From assembly GCA_947623455.1 (NCBI GenBank), contig OX392542.1:13213625-13277624 (forward strand): a stretch of 64,000 bases of DNA. The letters run 5' to 3'. The notes below the pieces were generated by a model. That model was not told where the DNA came from, did no database searches, and saw only the letters and a list, made by a program, of their open reading frames with translations. The first letter of the stretch is position 1. Each line of letters begins with the position of its first letter. The DNA is from Mimachlamys varia (Eukaryota > Mollusca > Bivalvia > Pectinida > Pectinidae). Of the stretch, positions 1-14,400 are shown one piece after another. A program made the translations under genes and the position numbers.

Positions 1-130
1 AATTTATTTGAATTTCAATATATTTGTTATAATAAACACTGCAATTTCCTTGTAAGGACTAGTGCTTGCAAATGTTAATGTCACAGACTGCTTATATAAT
101 AAAATGATCATGACTTTTTATAAATTTTAG

Positions 131-2458
131 TTCCTGATATCACAACAGCAGCAACAGCAGCCCCAGACACAAGGCAATCCCCATGAATTAGACAAGAGTC
201 AGCTGCCCAACTCCCAAACATTTGGGGGACAGCGAACTCCAGTAACTATTCAACAAAATATGTATCAAAACCCAACGCCAGGCATGAGAGGTCCCCCAGT
301 AAGTTAAAGTCTACAAAATTCTTTTTCTGATGTAAATGTATGCTTTCCAACTTTTTGAAATATCCACAGGGGAGATTACGAGTGCTCGGAATCAAAAGCA
401 TAAATTACATATATGTATGTATACCCAAAGGAAAAATAACACTTTTAAATGGCTTCTTTTGAGTTTTTAATTCAGATGGAAATATTAGGTCTTAAAACAG
501 GAGTAATTGAAATTAGAAATTTTAGGGTTCTAAATTGAGAGTCTCCCTCCTAAAAAGGGAGGGTTGTCAGGTATGGTTAATATGACAATCAGTTTATTTT
601 TTGGGCATGGATCAGACTATAACAAAAATGAAAAATGACCAACAGAAAAAAAAAAAAACATCAGTATGAGATTTTCTATTAACGATAACACATTGAGAAT
701 AAGATTGACTCCACAACCTCATTGCATGAATTTGTAAAGGAAAACAGAAGATAATTTGACAAAAAAAGTAAAATGACAACAGTTTGTTGACCAAACCAAT
801 AAAGTGTTGAGTTGGCAGATAATAATAAACATTTTATGTCATGGTTTTGTGAATTGATGCTCTTCTATACAAATTTAATCTTGCTTAGTATGTGCGGAAA
901 TAAATATAGTGTGTAATTTCATGACTGAAATAAATAAATGGAAACTAATCTGAATTAATTCTGAACCATGACTGACCAAAATAATACCAATAAAGTTTAG
1001 CCTTAAATAGTTAAACACAATTTCAAGGAGATTTTCACTAACATAACCCAGCCTCCCAAATACATGGACACTTGCAACATACATTCACAAGGTTTTCCCT
1101 GACGCACAAAAACCTGCATTTTGACTCCTAAAATTGTCAAAGGACTCCCAAAATTGATGAAATTGTACTATATATTATTTGTGATGGGAGTCCCAGGACT
1201 CCTAAATTTATTACATTCGAGAGTCCCAGGGAAAACCCTGCATTCACATCAGACATTGGCTGTTAATGTTAAACAAAATTATATAAAATATAAAGCCACA
1301 TAAAAAGAAATACTTGCATTGAATTGGAGTCTGTTTATTACAGCCCTTTTTCTCTGGCCAAACACAGCCGCGGCAAACAAGATACTCTGGGCCTCCTCCC
1401 CTCAATCAGCCGCCAAGTCAGCCAATGTATCCGGCAATGTACATGACGCCAAACCACCAACCAGGAACGTTTCAATCCCCAGGTGGCACACAGATTATTG
1501 TTCAACCACAACTCTCGATGATGGTAAGCAACATTAACTATGTATATAACACTCGCAGCCACTTGACTTTGAATGGTTAATGGTATACATGGACATATAT
1601 AGTCTTTAAGTGTGTGACAAAAGTATCATGACTGCACAAATATCTGATCGAAAATGTATTCAGTTCAGTGAACTAGTCTATACTTCATTCTATGCCATTT
1701 TACCTAAACGCCACTATGTATAATGTTCAATAAGTGCAAACATTTTTGTAAAATCTTGTTTTAACTCTTTAAATTTGAAAAATTAAACTGATATAAATTT
1801 TGAGGCACTGAGAGTGTATTTCAATGTTACCTGTTGGAAAACGTTGAAATAAGTGCAATGTTTTGAATAACATCTCAACCATGGTGTAAATTTTAAATGG
1901 TTAAGGACTTTTCACAACATTGCAATACATTCATTGCACTTTGTCGCCCCCTTTTGGCTTCAAAACACAGACATTTTATTTACTTTCTCTGCAGTAAATG
2001 GGGGACTTGGTCCTCTCTGGTGCAACACGGGTTGTTCTTGCCCATATGGTTCCATTATGTATTTTATTTCTTTCCATAAGGTTGGTAATAGAATGAGCAC
2101 CCCACAGTTCGCCCTACAGACCTCTCAACAAGGGATGACTGGCATGACCTATCCCATGGCTACCAACCAAACAGCGACTCAACAGTTTAACCCTATAACT
2201 GTGTACCAGCAAACGAACCAGAATCAGAGGCCGCCATCTGGAGGCATGATCACACCACAGGCAAGCCAGCAACAAGGGAAACGAGAGAAACACATGATCA
2301 AGATTGTAGACCCAAATACTGGGAAAGATATATCAAGTGAAATATATAGCACTACTCGCCCGGGCCGTTCAACTACACCCGGCTCCAGTCCTTCTCCTGT
2401 GGCTGTTGTTCCAGGAGATGCTGCCTCCGAGTCTGAATCAAGTCCCGTTGTTGTTGAG
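131..2458 (+). CDS. EIF4G: eIF4G N-terminal exons (131-298, 1344-1523, 2081-2458)
   Basis: The first three visible exons encode residues 1-242 of the visible protein. They are rich in Gln, Pro, Asn and Met, starting with a polyglutamine run and continuing with a [17 protein letters not shown] stretch. The third exon carries [18 protein letters not shown] (about residue 183 on), which corresponds to the conserved KR-[ED]-x-I-x-I-x-DPN-GKDI block of animal eIF4G N-termini, near the poly(A)-binding-protein-binding region. All three exons begin and end in phase 0, so skipping any of them would keep the frame. The introns (299-1343, 1524-2080, 2459-2819) hold nothing I recognise. Confidence 0.93.
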
Positions 2459-5400
2459 GTAAGCATGTTGCTGAATCCCTATATTATTGTATTATCATAT
2501 TTTATCATATTTAGAATTCACAGAAAACAGTATTTTTATTCTACAAATGTTGAGTGGATAAACAGATTGAAAGATTTTGTACATTGTGATAACTGCTTTT
2601 ACTTTGAAATAAGTTGATAATACAAGTCTTGATTTAGACTTTGTTATTGTTCTGGGTTTGTATGCCAAGTTCAATTTTGAAGTTTTCAGGAAACATTCAC
2701 GATACAGTTGTCATAAAGAATAATTTTAATTCTAAATTTGTTAATTTATTGTAGTATATCAATATTTTATCCTGAAGTGTCAGGAATTCTAAAATATTAC
2801 CTTAATGTATGTGTTTCAGAGCCCCCCACCTCAACCGTCAGAATCCCCGAATGGTCATCAGGGTGACATTGCAGCAGTGTTTGCTGCCCAGGTGGCTGCT
2901 ACATTGAAATCAGAAGTTCAAGCCGAGCCTGGGGTGTCTTCCAAACTTTCTCACAATGTGCCATCATTTACACCTGCAGAGCCATACCAACCAGCGAGTG
3001 CTAGTAGTGAGGAGATTCCACAGGAATCTTATTCACCGGTCGTAGCAGAAGAAAGTGAATTGGACACTCCAGCTGCTAATCTGCCTGTTAAGGAAGCCAC
3101 AACAGTTTTAGCAGAAGTTTCGGTGGAATCTGGAAAGGTTTCAAATTCAGTACGTAGTGTAACTATAGAATCCAACCCAAGTCTTTCAAACAAAAACGAT
3201 TCGGTTCCAGCTACACAAGGAGAAACTGCCTTTGTGTCGGATTCTGGTGTTGATGTACAGTCTGTGTCATCTCTAGAGCCTAGTGACTCTTCAGCAGCCG
3301 ATAACACGAAACCAGACAACCAAAATGTGGTAATTGATGAAGTGGTGGTCACCCCAGTGGAACCCCCAAAGCCTTTGGAATCGGAATCTAAACCTGACAT
3401 TATTGTAGCAACAACTGCCCAAAGTGATAATACAAGGACTACAGATCCAGTTAGTGTGAAAACAGAGGCAGAGGAAACACTTGTGAACAATACCTCTAAA
3501 CAGGAGGATTCAAGTGAGAAAGACCAGGTGCCAAATGTGTTGGAAGCAAATGTGGTAGAACCTGAAGATTCTAATCCCGAGTCTAGTGTCAAAAAGGAAA
3601 CCAAGGGGAAGAAAAAAGCCAAGGAAGTAAGCAAGAAAGTGGAAGAAAAAACAGATGCAGAAGTGTTTGTGGAACCACTGGTTAGTATAACTTATAGTGG
3701 ATGATGCTCAACTTGCATCAGACCTGTTTGGAGCCATAATTTTATTTCAACTTTCCACCTCTTATTTCCGATTCATCATTGGAATCAATATATATAAAAA
3801 ACTAGAAAAATTGTTAGATTGCAAAATCCGGAAGAACGTTGAGGCCAAAATGAACATGTTGGGTTTGCACTTTTTCTACCTTCCCAACATTTTTGTCCTA
3901 CCCTAAATCTTGTAATTTATATAACATTTAGTGTTTAAAAGCACTGTATTAAATCAGAATTCCTGTTCTGTTAAAGCATTCCAAGGCCAATTTTTTCATG
4001 TGAAATTCAGATGGAATTTTTATCATGGGGAAATTCACGTGAAAAAATCAGCATGTAAAATCAACTAAAATAAAATTTCACATAAAATGCATGTGATATC
4101 TTCTTCATGAAATTAGCAGGTAAAAAATAGCTACTTTAAAAATAGACAGTGTTGTAAAGCATTGCCTTCCTATCTATCTATTTTATCAGAAGATGAAGCT
4201 AACTCTTAATCATCATTATTTTCGAAATGCAAAATTATCACTTACTTTTAGTCACCTATATATCTGGCTGTGCCTTTTGAGTGTGCTAGCTTCACCTTGG
4301 ATATTGACTAGCCTGCTACTAGTGAAATAATTGATCTCTTTTCTTTTTGACTATGTACAGCCAGTGGAAACTCCAGCACCTGTACCAGAACCTGTTTTAG
4401 TTACTCCTGAAACATCACCAACACCGGAATTACAAGAAATAGAAAAAACAACAGAAGAAAAGACCGAAACAATGCAAGAAGTGGAAGTACAAATAGCAGA
4501 CAAAATAAAGGAAGAGAATCAAAAGAATGAGGAAAAGAGTAAAGATGCTAAGGAAAACCCAAAAACCAGTGATAAAACAGAAAAGGAGAAACCAGGTGTA
4601 GAAAAAGAAACAAAATACAAATATAAAGAAGGTAAGTCATTTCAAAAGTCAGTGCTGGACTGGGTTCTGGTCATGGTAATTCGTAAATTGATTGATGTCG
4701 CCTGAAAACTAAACAAATAATAGTCATCATGACATGCATAAAACTTGTGTAAGCTGCGTCGGATATTTAAAAAAAATCCTCCTTCGAATTCTTTGTCCCT
4801 TATTTTAAATAAAGTTCCTTTTGTCATATGTTTGTTTAAGCTCAAACATTGCTTGACATGTATTGTAATCCATTGATTATTGTTAAAGAGGACTTAAGTT
4901 GGCAAATCTTCTATTATTGCAATTTACTAGCAATAAGATATATTAGGAGTTGGACAAAAGCAAAACAAATATTTTCTATTTAAATAAAAAATTGTTACTT
5001 TTGTAATGTTTGTGATTTTTATTGGGCTGCTAAATTTGCAAAGATCATAAACCTTCAAAAATTCTCAACACAAACAAAACTTGCATTAAACATATTGCAC
5101 CATTTCGAGACTGGTCCCTTATAACCTTTGATCTATATAATTTCCAATTTGACAAGCTTTGGCATATTTGTTTTTTTCAGACCAGTGGAGCCCTATGAAT
5201 CCAGAAGGGAAGCGATTATATGACCGAGATTTCTTGCTGCAAATGCAATATGCTGGAGACTCCACCACCAAACCTGTTGGTCTGCCAGATCTACCTGATA
5301 TAATCTTAGACAAAGTAAGTTATCTCTTGGATGGCTGCAATACTCTATACTGGGAAATTCTCATTCATCCTGAAATTTCATAATCAATTATTCCATGAAT

Positions 5401-8400
5401 CTGGAGAGTTGAAACATGTCTTCAGGGATGAATGAGTTAAACTATCAACAATTTATACCATAATTGACTAATCTATATGAAGTTTTGGTAGAGATAATGG
5501 GTTTATTATAGTTATCTTGAGTATACATGGGTGAAATGGTTAAGGTTTTTAAAGTCAAATATTTGCTGTTGATGCACAACATGACTCCTAAGGTTTTGTG
5601 AATGTGATGTCACATTACATGCATTAGATCAAAATTAATCGCTTTTGGATCGATGGCCATTTAAAAAAAAGTAAAAACTGGATTAAAAATGAAACACATC
5701 ATGAGAATTGCCAGTAATAAGATCACCATGATGATAAGTATCCTCCACGAAACATCTTAAGAAATCCATATTTGAAAGGGATCCTGTTGGCTTCCAAAAA
5801 CTTATTATTTTGATTACTGTTGTAGCCTCACTATAACCAGCCGTCCGGAGGTGGAGGCGGCGGTGGGGGAGGAGGAGGTGGAAGGGGACCTCCTTTCTCC
5901 CGAGACCCCCAGTCATTCAGTGGATCTTTTGACTTCACACCTGGCTATGTCAGGTCACCAAGAGTTGTAAGTAACACAGTAGAGTCGTAAAAATATGTTG
6001 TGATGTGTCCAGACAAAAATCAATATTTCTAGTGAAAGACACATGCCTGTATTTATATAAAAAGTTCAGAAAGGGAATAACATAGCAATCTTAAATAATT
6101 ATTCTGGAAATAATTTTATGTTTGAAAATTAGATTTAATCCATTAAATAGATTGTAAAACAGATTCTCAAAAGGATTGGGAGTAAGTTAATGTTGTTTGG
6201 TATAAAGAAAAGTTATTGTGCTGTTGGCAAAGTAAATATTTAAATAGATTGTTAAACTGATTCCCAAAATAATTGAAGATGAGTTAAGTAGAATTATCCA
6301 GAATTGATGTTGCTCCAAGCTTTTAAGTTGATTTGACTTGCATATATAAATTTGTACGAGTTGTGAGATGCCCATTGTTAATTCAATAAATGTGGTGACT
6401 TTGTAATGCAGGGTGGTGGTGCTGAACGTGGCGGCGGTGGTAGGATGACCAAGAGTGGAAGTAATCAGGGACGTAAGATGGGAGGACCTCCCCAGAGGAT
6501 CATCACACATGTCTCCATAGGACAGGATGTCAAATTACACACAGCTGGCGACGCCTGGAAACCGCAAAAGAGCACAGAAAAAGTAGAAGATCCAGAGGAA
6601 AAGAAGACAGAGGTAAGAAAAATCAGGACTTGCATTTCAGTACAGGAATCTATAACCAATGTCTGCAGAAAGTATTCACATATATAACCAAATGTCTTTT
6701 AACATGAACGAATTCAAATTATTGTTTCCAGTAACACTTTGACATGTACTGTCATGTAGTAATTTTCCTCTTGCAAGATTTTATATGATATATCCGGGAG
6801 TTGCCCAAATTCATTTTAAAAGGCAAGATATGAATACAAAGAGGATAATCGTGTCCTAAAATGGGTTGCTGTTTTCTCATATTACAATAAAATTTAAGTT
6901 GATAAATGGTTTAGTTAAGACTATACAGTGCACACAGTGATTACCATTTGTTGTTGGTCGTGTATCGAAAAGAAAGGAATATTTATTTTACACAATGGAT
7001 TTGTATTTTACATGCTCTCGGTTTTGTTTCAGGTCTTGTACAAAAAGGCCCGAGGTATCCTGAACAAGCTGACTCCACAAAAGTTTCAGACTCTTGTCAA
7101 ACAGATGTCTGAGCTGGAGATTGATACAGAGGAGAGACTGAAGGGAGTCACAGACCATGTCTTTGAGAAGGTAACATTTGACATGGATTGATAGTTTATC
7201 ATTGTTAGTGAAAATATCGGTGATGTGCTTTTACTGAAATGGAAAGCAATATGGTTTTCCCTTTTAATGTACAGTGAGTTCAGTTTGAGTGCTGAATGCA
7301 GACTTTTTCACATAAAAACTAAAAAGTGCCTTATTTTCCCAGAAATTAATGAAAAGTGAGTAATATATTCCGAATTTCAATTCAAATAATGCCACATTTT
7401 CCAAATTTATGAAGGCTGTAGTGAAATATGGGATATTAAAAACACAAAAATAAAAAATCAGATCAATTTCATTTTGTTATATGTTGCATTTTCAGGCTGT
7501 CGGTGAGCCCGGATTCAGTGTTGCTTATGCAAGCATGTGCAGATACCTTGCAATGGTACGTACTATTGACTACATTTGATCAACAAATCAGAAAACTAAA
7601 TGAAAAATCCATACCTTGTTTGGTTCTGACATCTTTAATATTTGATTTAAATAACATCTTGGCAAATTAAAGTCATTGATGGATTAATATAAGTCGAAAA
7701 AGGGTGATTTAAACAGAAAATTTAGTAGAAAGAGGAAAGGGAATAGAAATCTCTTATTCTGCAACTTTGACATTTGATGCACAGATAGTGTTGATGTGAT
7801 TTCTTTTTGTCATACACTTTTAGATCAAGGTTCCTTCCAAAACAAAACAAGGTGAATCTGTCAATTTCCGTGCAATATTACTAACCAGATGTCAGAAGGA
7901 GTTCGAAAAAGACAAAGACACAGAACAGGAAATGGAAAGGAGGAGGAAAGAAATCAAGGAGGCAAAGGTTTGTAGTCTAGGAGTTAAGTTCTTCAACAGG
8001 AAGTTATTGTTGAAGTTGAGGAAAATGTTAGTTGAGGATGTTTTCCCATTAAAGTGTTACTTTGAAGAATTTCCTTAGAACATTCTTAAAACCAGTGCCG
8101 GGTTCATTGATCTTGAATTTTTCATGTCCTGCTTTAAAATACTTGGGTAGGAGATATCTTAATCTAAATTAGCTTTTGTTGATTGTTGATCTGACAACTT
8201 GATTTGCACCAATAGACAGATAAATACATCATTTATTTATTTTCTTGACAATTGTTGCTTGAACAATTACAGGAGGAAGACAAAGAGCAGTTGAAGGCTG
8301 ATCTAGAATTTGAAGAATCAAAAGCCAGGAGACGATCTTTAGGAAATATTAGGTATGGTATTTTTGTATTGCATAAATGAGGATGGCTCATTTCTACCAG

Positions 8401-11400
8401 ATAGTCTGTCTGGTTAGAAATATGGATTAATATTATAATGGAAAAGAACAGAAATGGGATAGAAGCATGCTGTGATCAAACATTGTGTTTTAAAATATTT
8501 TTCTGGAATTTATCAAATAATGTTTCCTAGATTTTGATGCCTTTAATTAATTTTCACCAAAAACTGATTAACTGACCCTAGCTGCAATTTTTTGTTCTTT
8601 GCTATTATTACTAGAAGCATATGAAAAGTTTTGTTTGTCTATACAGAACATTTTCCTAATTGCGATCTTCTTGTTATTTCAGGTTTATTGGTGAATTGTT
8701 TAAATTAAAAATGTTAACCGAGAACATTATGCATGACTGTGTGTTCAAATTGCTCAAAGCCAAAGATCTTGAATCGTTGGAGTGCCTATGTCGCCTTCTC
8801 ACCACCATTGGAAAAGAATTGGATTCTGAAAAAGCCAAGGTTAGAACATTAATTTCAAATCTAATTGAATGAAGATAGGTGAAAAAAATTATATTAAGAT
8901 TGAGAAAAAAAAACAAAACACGAATCTCGTGATATATCATAGCTTGACAAAGGGACTGATTGGTCCTGACACTTTGAAACACTCCTGGGAATTACGATTG
9001 TGTAGAAATTAAAACTGATATCAAGACTTAAGTTTTCTACATTATGGAATTTTCGGGAAAAAAAATAAAGACTAAAAAAAGTTATCAAGATCTGTGCGAT
9101 ATAGAAATATATTTATTGAGGTGAACATTTTCTTTGAAATATTGTATTTACTAGAAAATAGAAAACAAAAAAATCTGCATTCCTGTTAGTAATCTCACAA
9201 GAAATTAGATGAAGAATATGCAAAAGGTAGATAATAATAAAGATGACTTTCTCCTGTTTTCAGCCAAGGATGGAACAATACTTCCAACAAATGGGAAAGA
9301 TTTCCCAAGATAGAAAAACATCCTCCCGAGTGAGATTCATGTTACAAGATGTGATAGAATTAAGAATGGTAAGTTGACCGAATAACAGAATTTCTATCTT
9401 CAGAAGGATATAGTAAAAAATATGTAAATTATCCCTACGGAATATCCTTCGTAGCCCAGTAAATGGCACTATTAGATTAGAACCAGAAGGTTAAGTGGAG
9501 GTGGGGCGGCTCGTAAGTTAGTTCATTAGTAACAAAATTAACCTTCACACCCGAATTTGCTTTTTAACTCCTGAAGATTTACTTCGCATGTGTAATTTTT
9601 CAGGGGCATTTTGCATTTATTTAGGGGAAACAGTAAAAAAACAAAAGTAACAAAAGTGTATATTTTGAATGAACACCAGCCAATGATGAAGAAAAGTTAT
9701 CCCTGTCCTAGTGCACAAGATGCCGACTCTTTCCTCGTTACTGAGGCTGTGTCATTCAAATCGGTTGATTATAATACATCCAGGCAGTGCGATCACTATA
9801 GGTACACATTTGATTTAGGTACACATTGATTAGGAAATACAAGGTCCATAGGCCATTAAACATTCAACTTAATGATTTAGAGCTTGCAAAGTTGTAAAGG
9901 ACCAGACTCCAAGGGAAAAATAACAACAAACTCTCTTGCCTAGTATTTTCCATGAAAACCCCATATTTTCTTTTCTCAAGTTCTTGGTTTTGTTTGACAC
10001 TAATGGTCTTCAAGTTTAGGTATACTTTGTACAATTTGTTAGGTGCAGTGTCTAACCACTTTATTTTGTCTATTATTTGACACTTTTAATTGGCCATTAA
10101 GTGTCTGTGGACACCTTATTATTACACTGAAAATCAAAAACATGCTCCAATAACTGGTATATTGTCGTAGACCCATAGTAAGATCAAAATTGAAAAATGA
10201 GCCCTGATTGGTAGGGATGTTTGGTTCCTGTTTTAAATCATGAAAATTAACTTCCTTAGAATCGTTGGGTGCCGCGGAGAGATGAAAACAATCCCAAAAC
10301 CCTTGACCAGATTCATAAAGAAGCTCAGAGGGAGGATCAGGAAAGACAACTCCTAGCTCAACAGGCTGTGGCCCAACAGAGGGAGCAGCGAGGTGGAGGA
10401 GGCGGCGGTGGTGGTGGCGGCTCTAAAGGTTAGATCATTATAGAAATGTTGACCTGCTCACAGGATTTCCTTTGAAGAAAGCTTGAGTTTGTGTATAATG
10501 CTTTTGACAAAATTGCTAAAAGGGGATGGTAAGAGTTATGGTATGAACACCAGCCAATGATGAAGAAAAGTTATCCCTGTCCTAGTGCATAAGATGCCGA
10601 CTGTTTCCTCGTTACTGAGGCTGTGTCATTCATGTCAGTACATAGGTAACTGTAAGGAAATAGAAGAAAGACCATAAAGTGTCAACTTTAAACATTAAAA
10701 ATTAAAAAAAAAAAAAAAAATATCAATAGTTTGATATGCTTCATGATGAAAGAGTGGATTTGTAGACAATGAATTTTTGTTGCAGTATTCATAATCTAGA
10801 GTCGATATGCAATTATTCACTATAATAATGTGTATTTAGGCAAAGTGATATTAACCTTGGTGATCGCTTGAATTTACAGGAGGTGGAAGACGTGGTCCTG
10901 GTTCACAGGGCGGTCCTCCAGGTGGTGCTGATGGCTGGGCCACAGTTGGTGGAAGACAGCCACCTGTCAGAATTAACGCAGAGAGACAAACTATTGACCC
11001 TTCAAGGTTAAAACTCTCCCGACAAAATGTGGACGAAAGTGTGCAACTTGGTCCAGGTGGAGGTGCTGGAAGATTCGCTGGTTGGCAGAGAGGAAGCACA
11101 GGGGGAGGAGCAAGAGCATCACAGGAGGCAGAAAGGTCGTCTAACGCACCAAGCAATAGGTAAATAATTGTTTCATGACATTCGAATGATCAATACAAAT
11201 ACCTGGAATGCTATACATTTTAAATGAAGATGCATTCAAAAATTGCTGTAGACTATAGTGTAGTTTTACAGAAATATTGACTTAAAAGTCTCTTGCCTAA
11301 AATAGCTCTAGAAGTTCTACTTAGAATCGTATACAGGTTAACTTGTCTAAACTGGATGTTATTGGGACCAATTTTTTAGCCGGATTACACAGGTGTCCAG

Positions 11401-14400
11401 CTTGTAGAGGTTTGATTTGAGTTCATAGAGAAATATTGGGACTGAACTGTAAGGCCGGAATAGGCAGGGATTCAGATTAGACAGAGGCTGGTTTAGACAA
11501 ACTTTGAAGATAATTTTGTAGTAAGGTGTTTGACTGAAGCCAATGATGAAGAAAAGTTATCCCTGTCCCAGTGCATAAGATGCCGATTCCTTTTTGCTGA
11601 GGCTTTTTCAGTCACAATTGATAGCAATAATTTAAAACAAAAGGCCAATATTTTTCTCCTGCGAATTTGTTCTGAGAGCATAAAAAGGAAGATGCATATC
11701 AAGATAAGCTTTAATACTGTAAATTTAATGTTGTGCATCTTGAAACTGAGTTAATTAAATTAAAGGGTTATTTATCATTTTAAAATAGGATTTTTTGTAT
11801 AATTTTTAAGAGAAATTGTTAGTTTTATAAGTATCAGAATTTTAACAAAAATCGGTGATCTAAGGTCAGGGCTTCGTTGGTTCATCAAGTTGAACTAGAA
11901 TGAATGTGATCATGTGATAGTAGATAGTAGTTATTGTTTAGTTGTATTTGATGGTGGGGAGGGGGGGGGGGGGGGTGCAGTTTAGCCTCAGGATTTAGAC
12001 CTCCATGACAATCTTAATCCTGTACTGAACCATCTTTAAACACAGTGTTGGTCTAGTGAACTTGAACTATTATGTAAAGGTAAATGATTACTATGTTCCC
12101 TGGTTAATTTCTGACTGAGCCAATGATGAAGAAAAGTTATCCCTGTCTTAGTGTACAAGATGCCGACTCTTTCCTCGTTCCTGAGGCCATGTCAGTTGTT
12201 GTCGATTAATACCATAGAAGTCCACTTGTTTGCCAAGATATAATTTCTAAATGAATATTAGCTTTTTTATGCCTCTGCCTTGAAATGGGGGGGGGGGGGA
12301 TATAATGTTACCCATGTCCGTCCCATCGCGTCACATCCTGTCCCGTGGGCATTTATGTCTCGCAGACATTCTAGTTGCGTGAAATTTTAAAAGTGTTTGA
12401 ATTAGATCTGGGCTGTATATATCCACAATTAGACTAGAGGTGTGTTTCTGTGTAAGAAAGCCAATGATGAAGAAAAGTTATCCCTGTCTCAGTGAAGAAG
12501 CTGCCGACACTCTCGAATCAGGCTGTGCGTAGCCAATACAATATCTTTTGAGAGAAAAGTTTGTGTAAAAACATATAAAAATAGAAATTATATTTTTATT
12601 CAAGTATACGAAATCCAGATTGTCCAGATTTTTTTTTATTAAATGAAGTATTCAGTTTCAAGACGCAAGACATGATGCCATTAAGATGAAACTTAGTAAG
12701 GCAAAATTCAGTAGAGCAAGAGAACATTTTTCATCCTGTGTTAATAATGAAGCCAATGATGAAGAAAAGTTATCCCTGTCTTAGTGAATAAGATGCTGAC
12801 TCTTTCCTCGTTCCTGAGGCTTCAACATTTAATAATAGATACACATGTGTGGCACTGTCTTGAGAGAACTGCCAAAAATGGTTGATATTGACGTATATAT
12901 GCTAATTTTGAATGAGAAAGGTAGTTAACCTTGGGGTATGCTATATTGATAAAATGAATTGGAGTCATGTTATATGAGGGGAGGATGATCATGTTAATTT
13001 TGTTGGCTTATAGAATCATTTGCTGTTTGATTATGGAAGATGTTCATCATTAAGACCTAAGAAATATTCAGTTGGGCAAGAGAACATTTTGTATCCCGTG
13101 TTAATAATGAAGCCAATGATGAATAAAAGTTATCCCTGTCTTAGTGAATAAGATGCTGACTCTTTCCTCGTTCCTGAGGCTTCAACATTTAATAACGAAT
13201 ACCGAGTGTGACACTGTATTAAGAAAACTGACAAAAATTGTTAATATTGGCATATATATGCTAATTTTGGATGAGAAAGATGGCTGGACTAGGGGTTTGC
13301 TATTTTCATTAAATCAAGTGGAGTCATTTTACATGAGGTGAGGATGTTAATTTTATTGGCTTATAGAAACATTTACTGTTTGATTATGGAAGATGTTCAT
13401 CATCAAGACCTAAGAAATATTCAGTTGGGCAAGAAAGCATTTTGTATCACATGTTAATAATGAAGCCAATGATGAAGAAAAGTTATCCCTGTCTTAGTGT
13501 ATAAGATGCTGACTCTTTCCTCGTTCCTGAGGCTTCAACATTTAAGAATAAATACCAAGTGTGACACAGTCTTTAGAGAACTGCCAAAAATTGTTAATAT
13601 TGACATATATAAGCTAATTTTGAATGTCAAAAAAGAGAAAGATAGCTGGACTAGGGGTATGGTATTTTCATTAAATCAACTGGAGTCATTTTACATGAGG
13701 TGAGGATGTTAATTTTGTTGGCTTATAGAATCATTTGCTGTTTGATTATGGAAGATGTTCATCATCAAGACCTAAGAAATATTCAGTTGGGCAAGAGAAC
13801 ATTTTGTATCACGTGTTTATAATGAAGCCAATGATGAAGAAAAGTTATCCCTGTCTTAGTGAATAAGATGCTGACTCTTTCCTCGTTCCTGCGGCTTCAA
13901 CATTTAATAATAAATACCAAGTGTGACACTGTCTTCATACACTGCCAGAAATTGTTAAGATTTGTCTATAAGCTCATTTTGAATGAGGAAGGCAACTAGA
14001 CTAGAGGTTCCCTATTTTCAAAATTCATAAATGTCCTGTAGAGAGGAAGTGAATTTTGTCAGCTTGTAGAGTCATCTGTTGTTTGAGTATGAATGGTGTT
14101 CATAAACAAGACTATTTTTTTGTAGAGCAAAGGAACATTATGTATCCCGTGTTTATTATGAAGCCAATGATGAAGAAAAGTTATCCCTGTCTCAGTGTAT
14201 AAGATGCCGACATTTTTGTTGCTGAGGCTTCAACAATTACATTGATAAATATACACAAAACTGCCAGATATGATTACATGCACACATGTTGATTTTAATG
14301 AGTAAAGTAGCTAGAAATTCAAATACAAAAACTTTAAATTCAACAGGAGCAATATTAGATAATGTAGCAAGGAAATTGTTGATTCACCAAAGTCAGCAGT

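Larger units (their letters stand above)
12716..14160 (+). repeat. tandem array of ~355 bp units, each with one snoRNA
   Basis: Units start near 12716, 13075, 13428 and 13790, with a diverged fifth from about 14130. Each unit holds the snoRNA and about 285 bp of shared flank (for example aaaaattgttaatattga, ggaagatgttcatcatcaag). The flanks have been copied along with the snoRNA, so the array grew by segmental tandem duplication inside the intron rather than by retroposition of the RNA. Confidence 0.85.

Noticed and set aside
3029..3634. 201-residue antisense ORF
   Set aside because: Shadow of the Ser/Glu-rich eIF4G exon on the other strand; no start context or domain.
12459..12524. Counting snoRNA copy 5 as functional
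   Set aside because: The D box is ATCA and the 18S guide is broken; only the 28S guide and C box remain.
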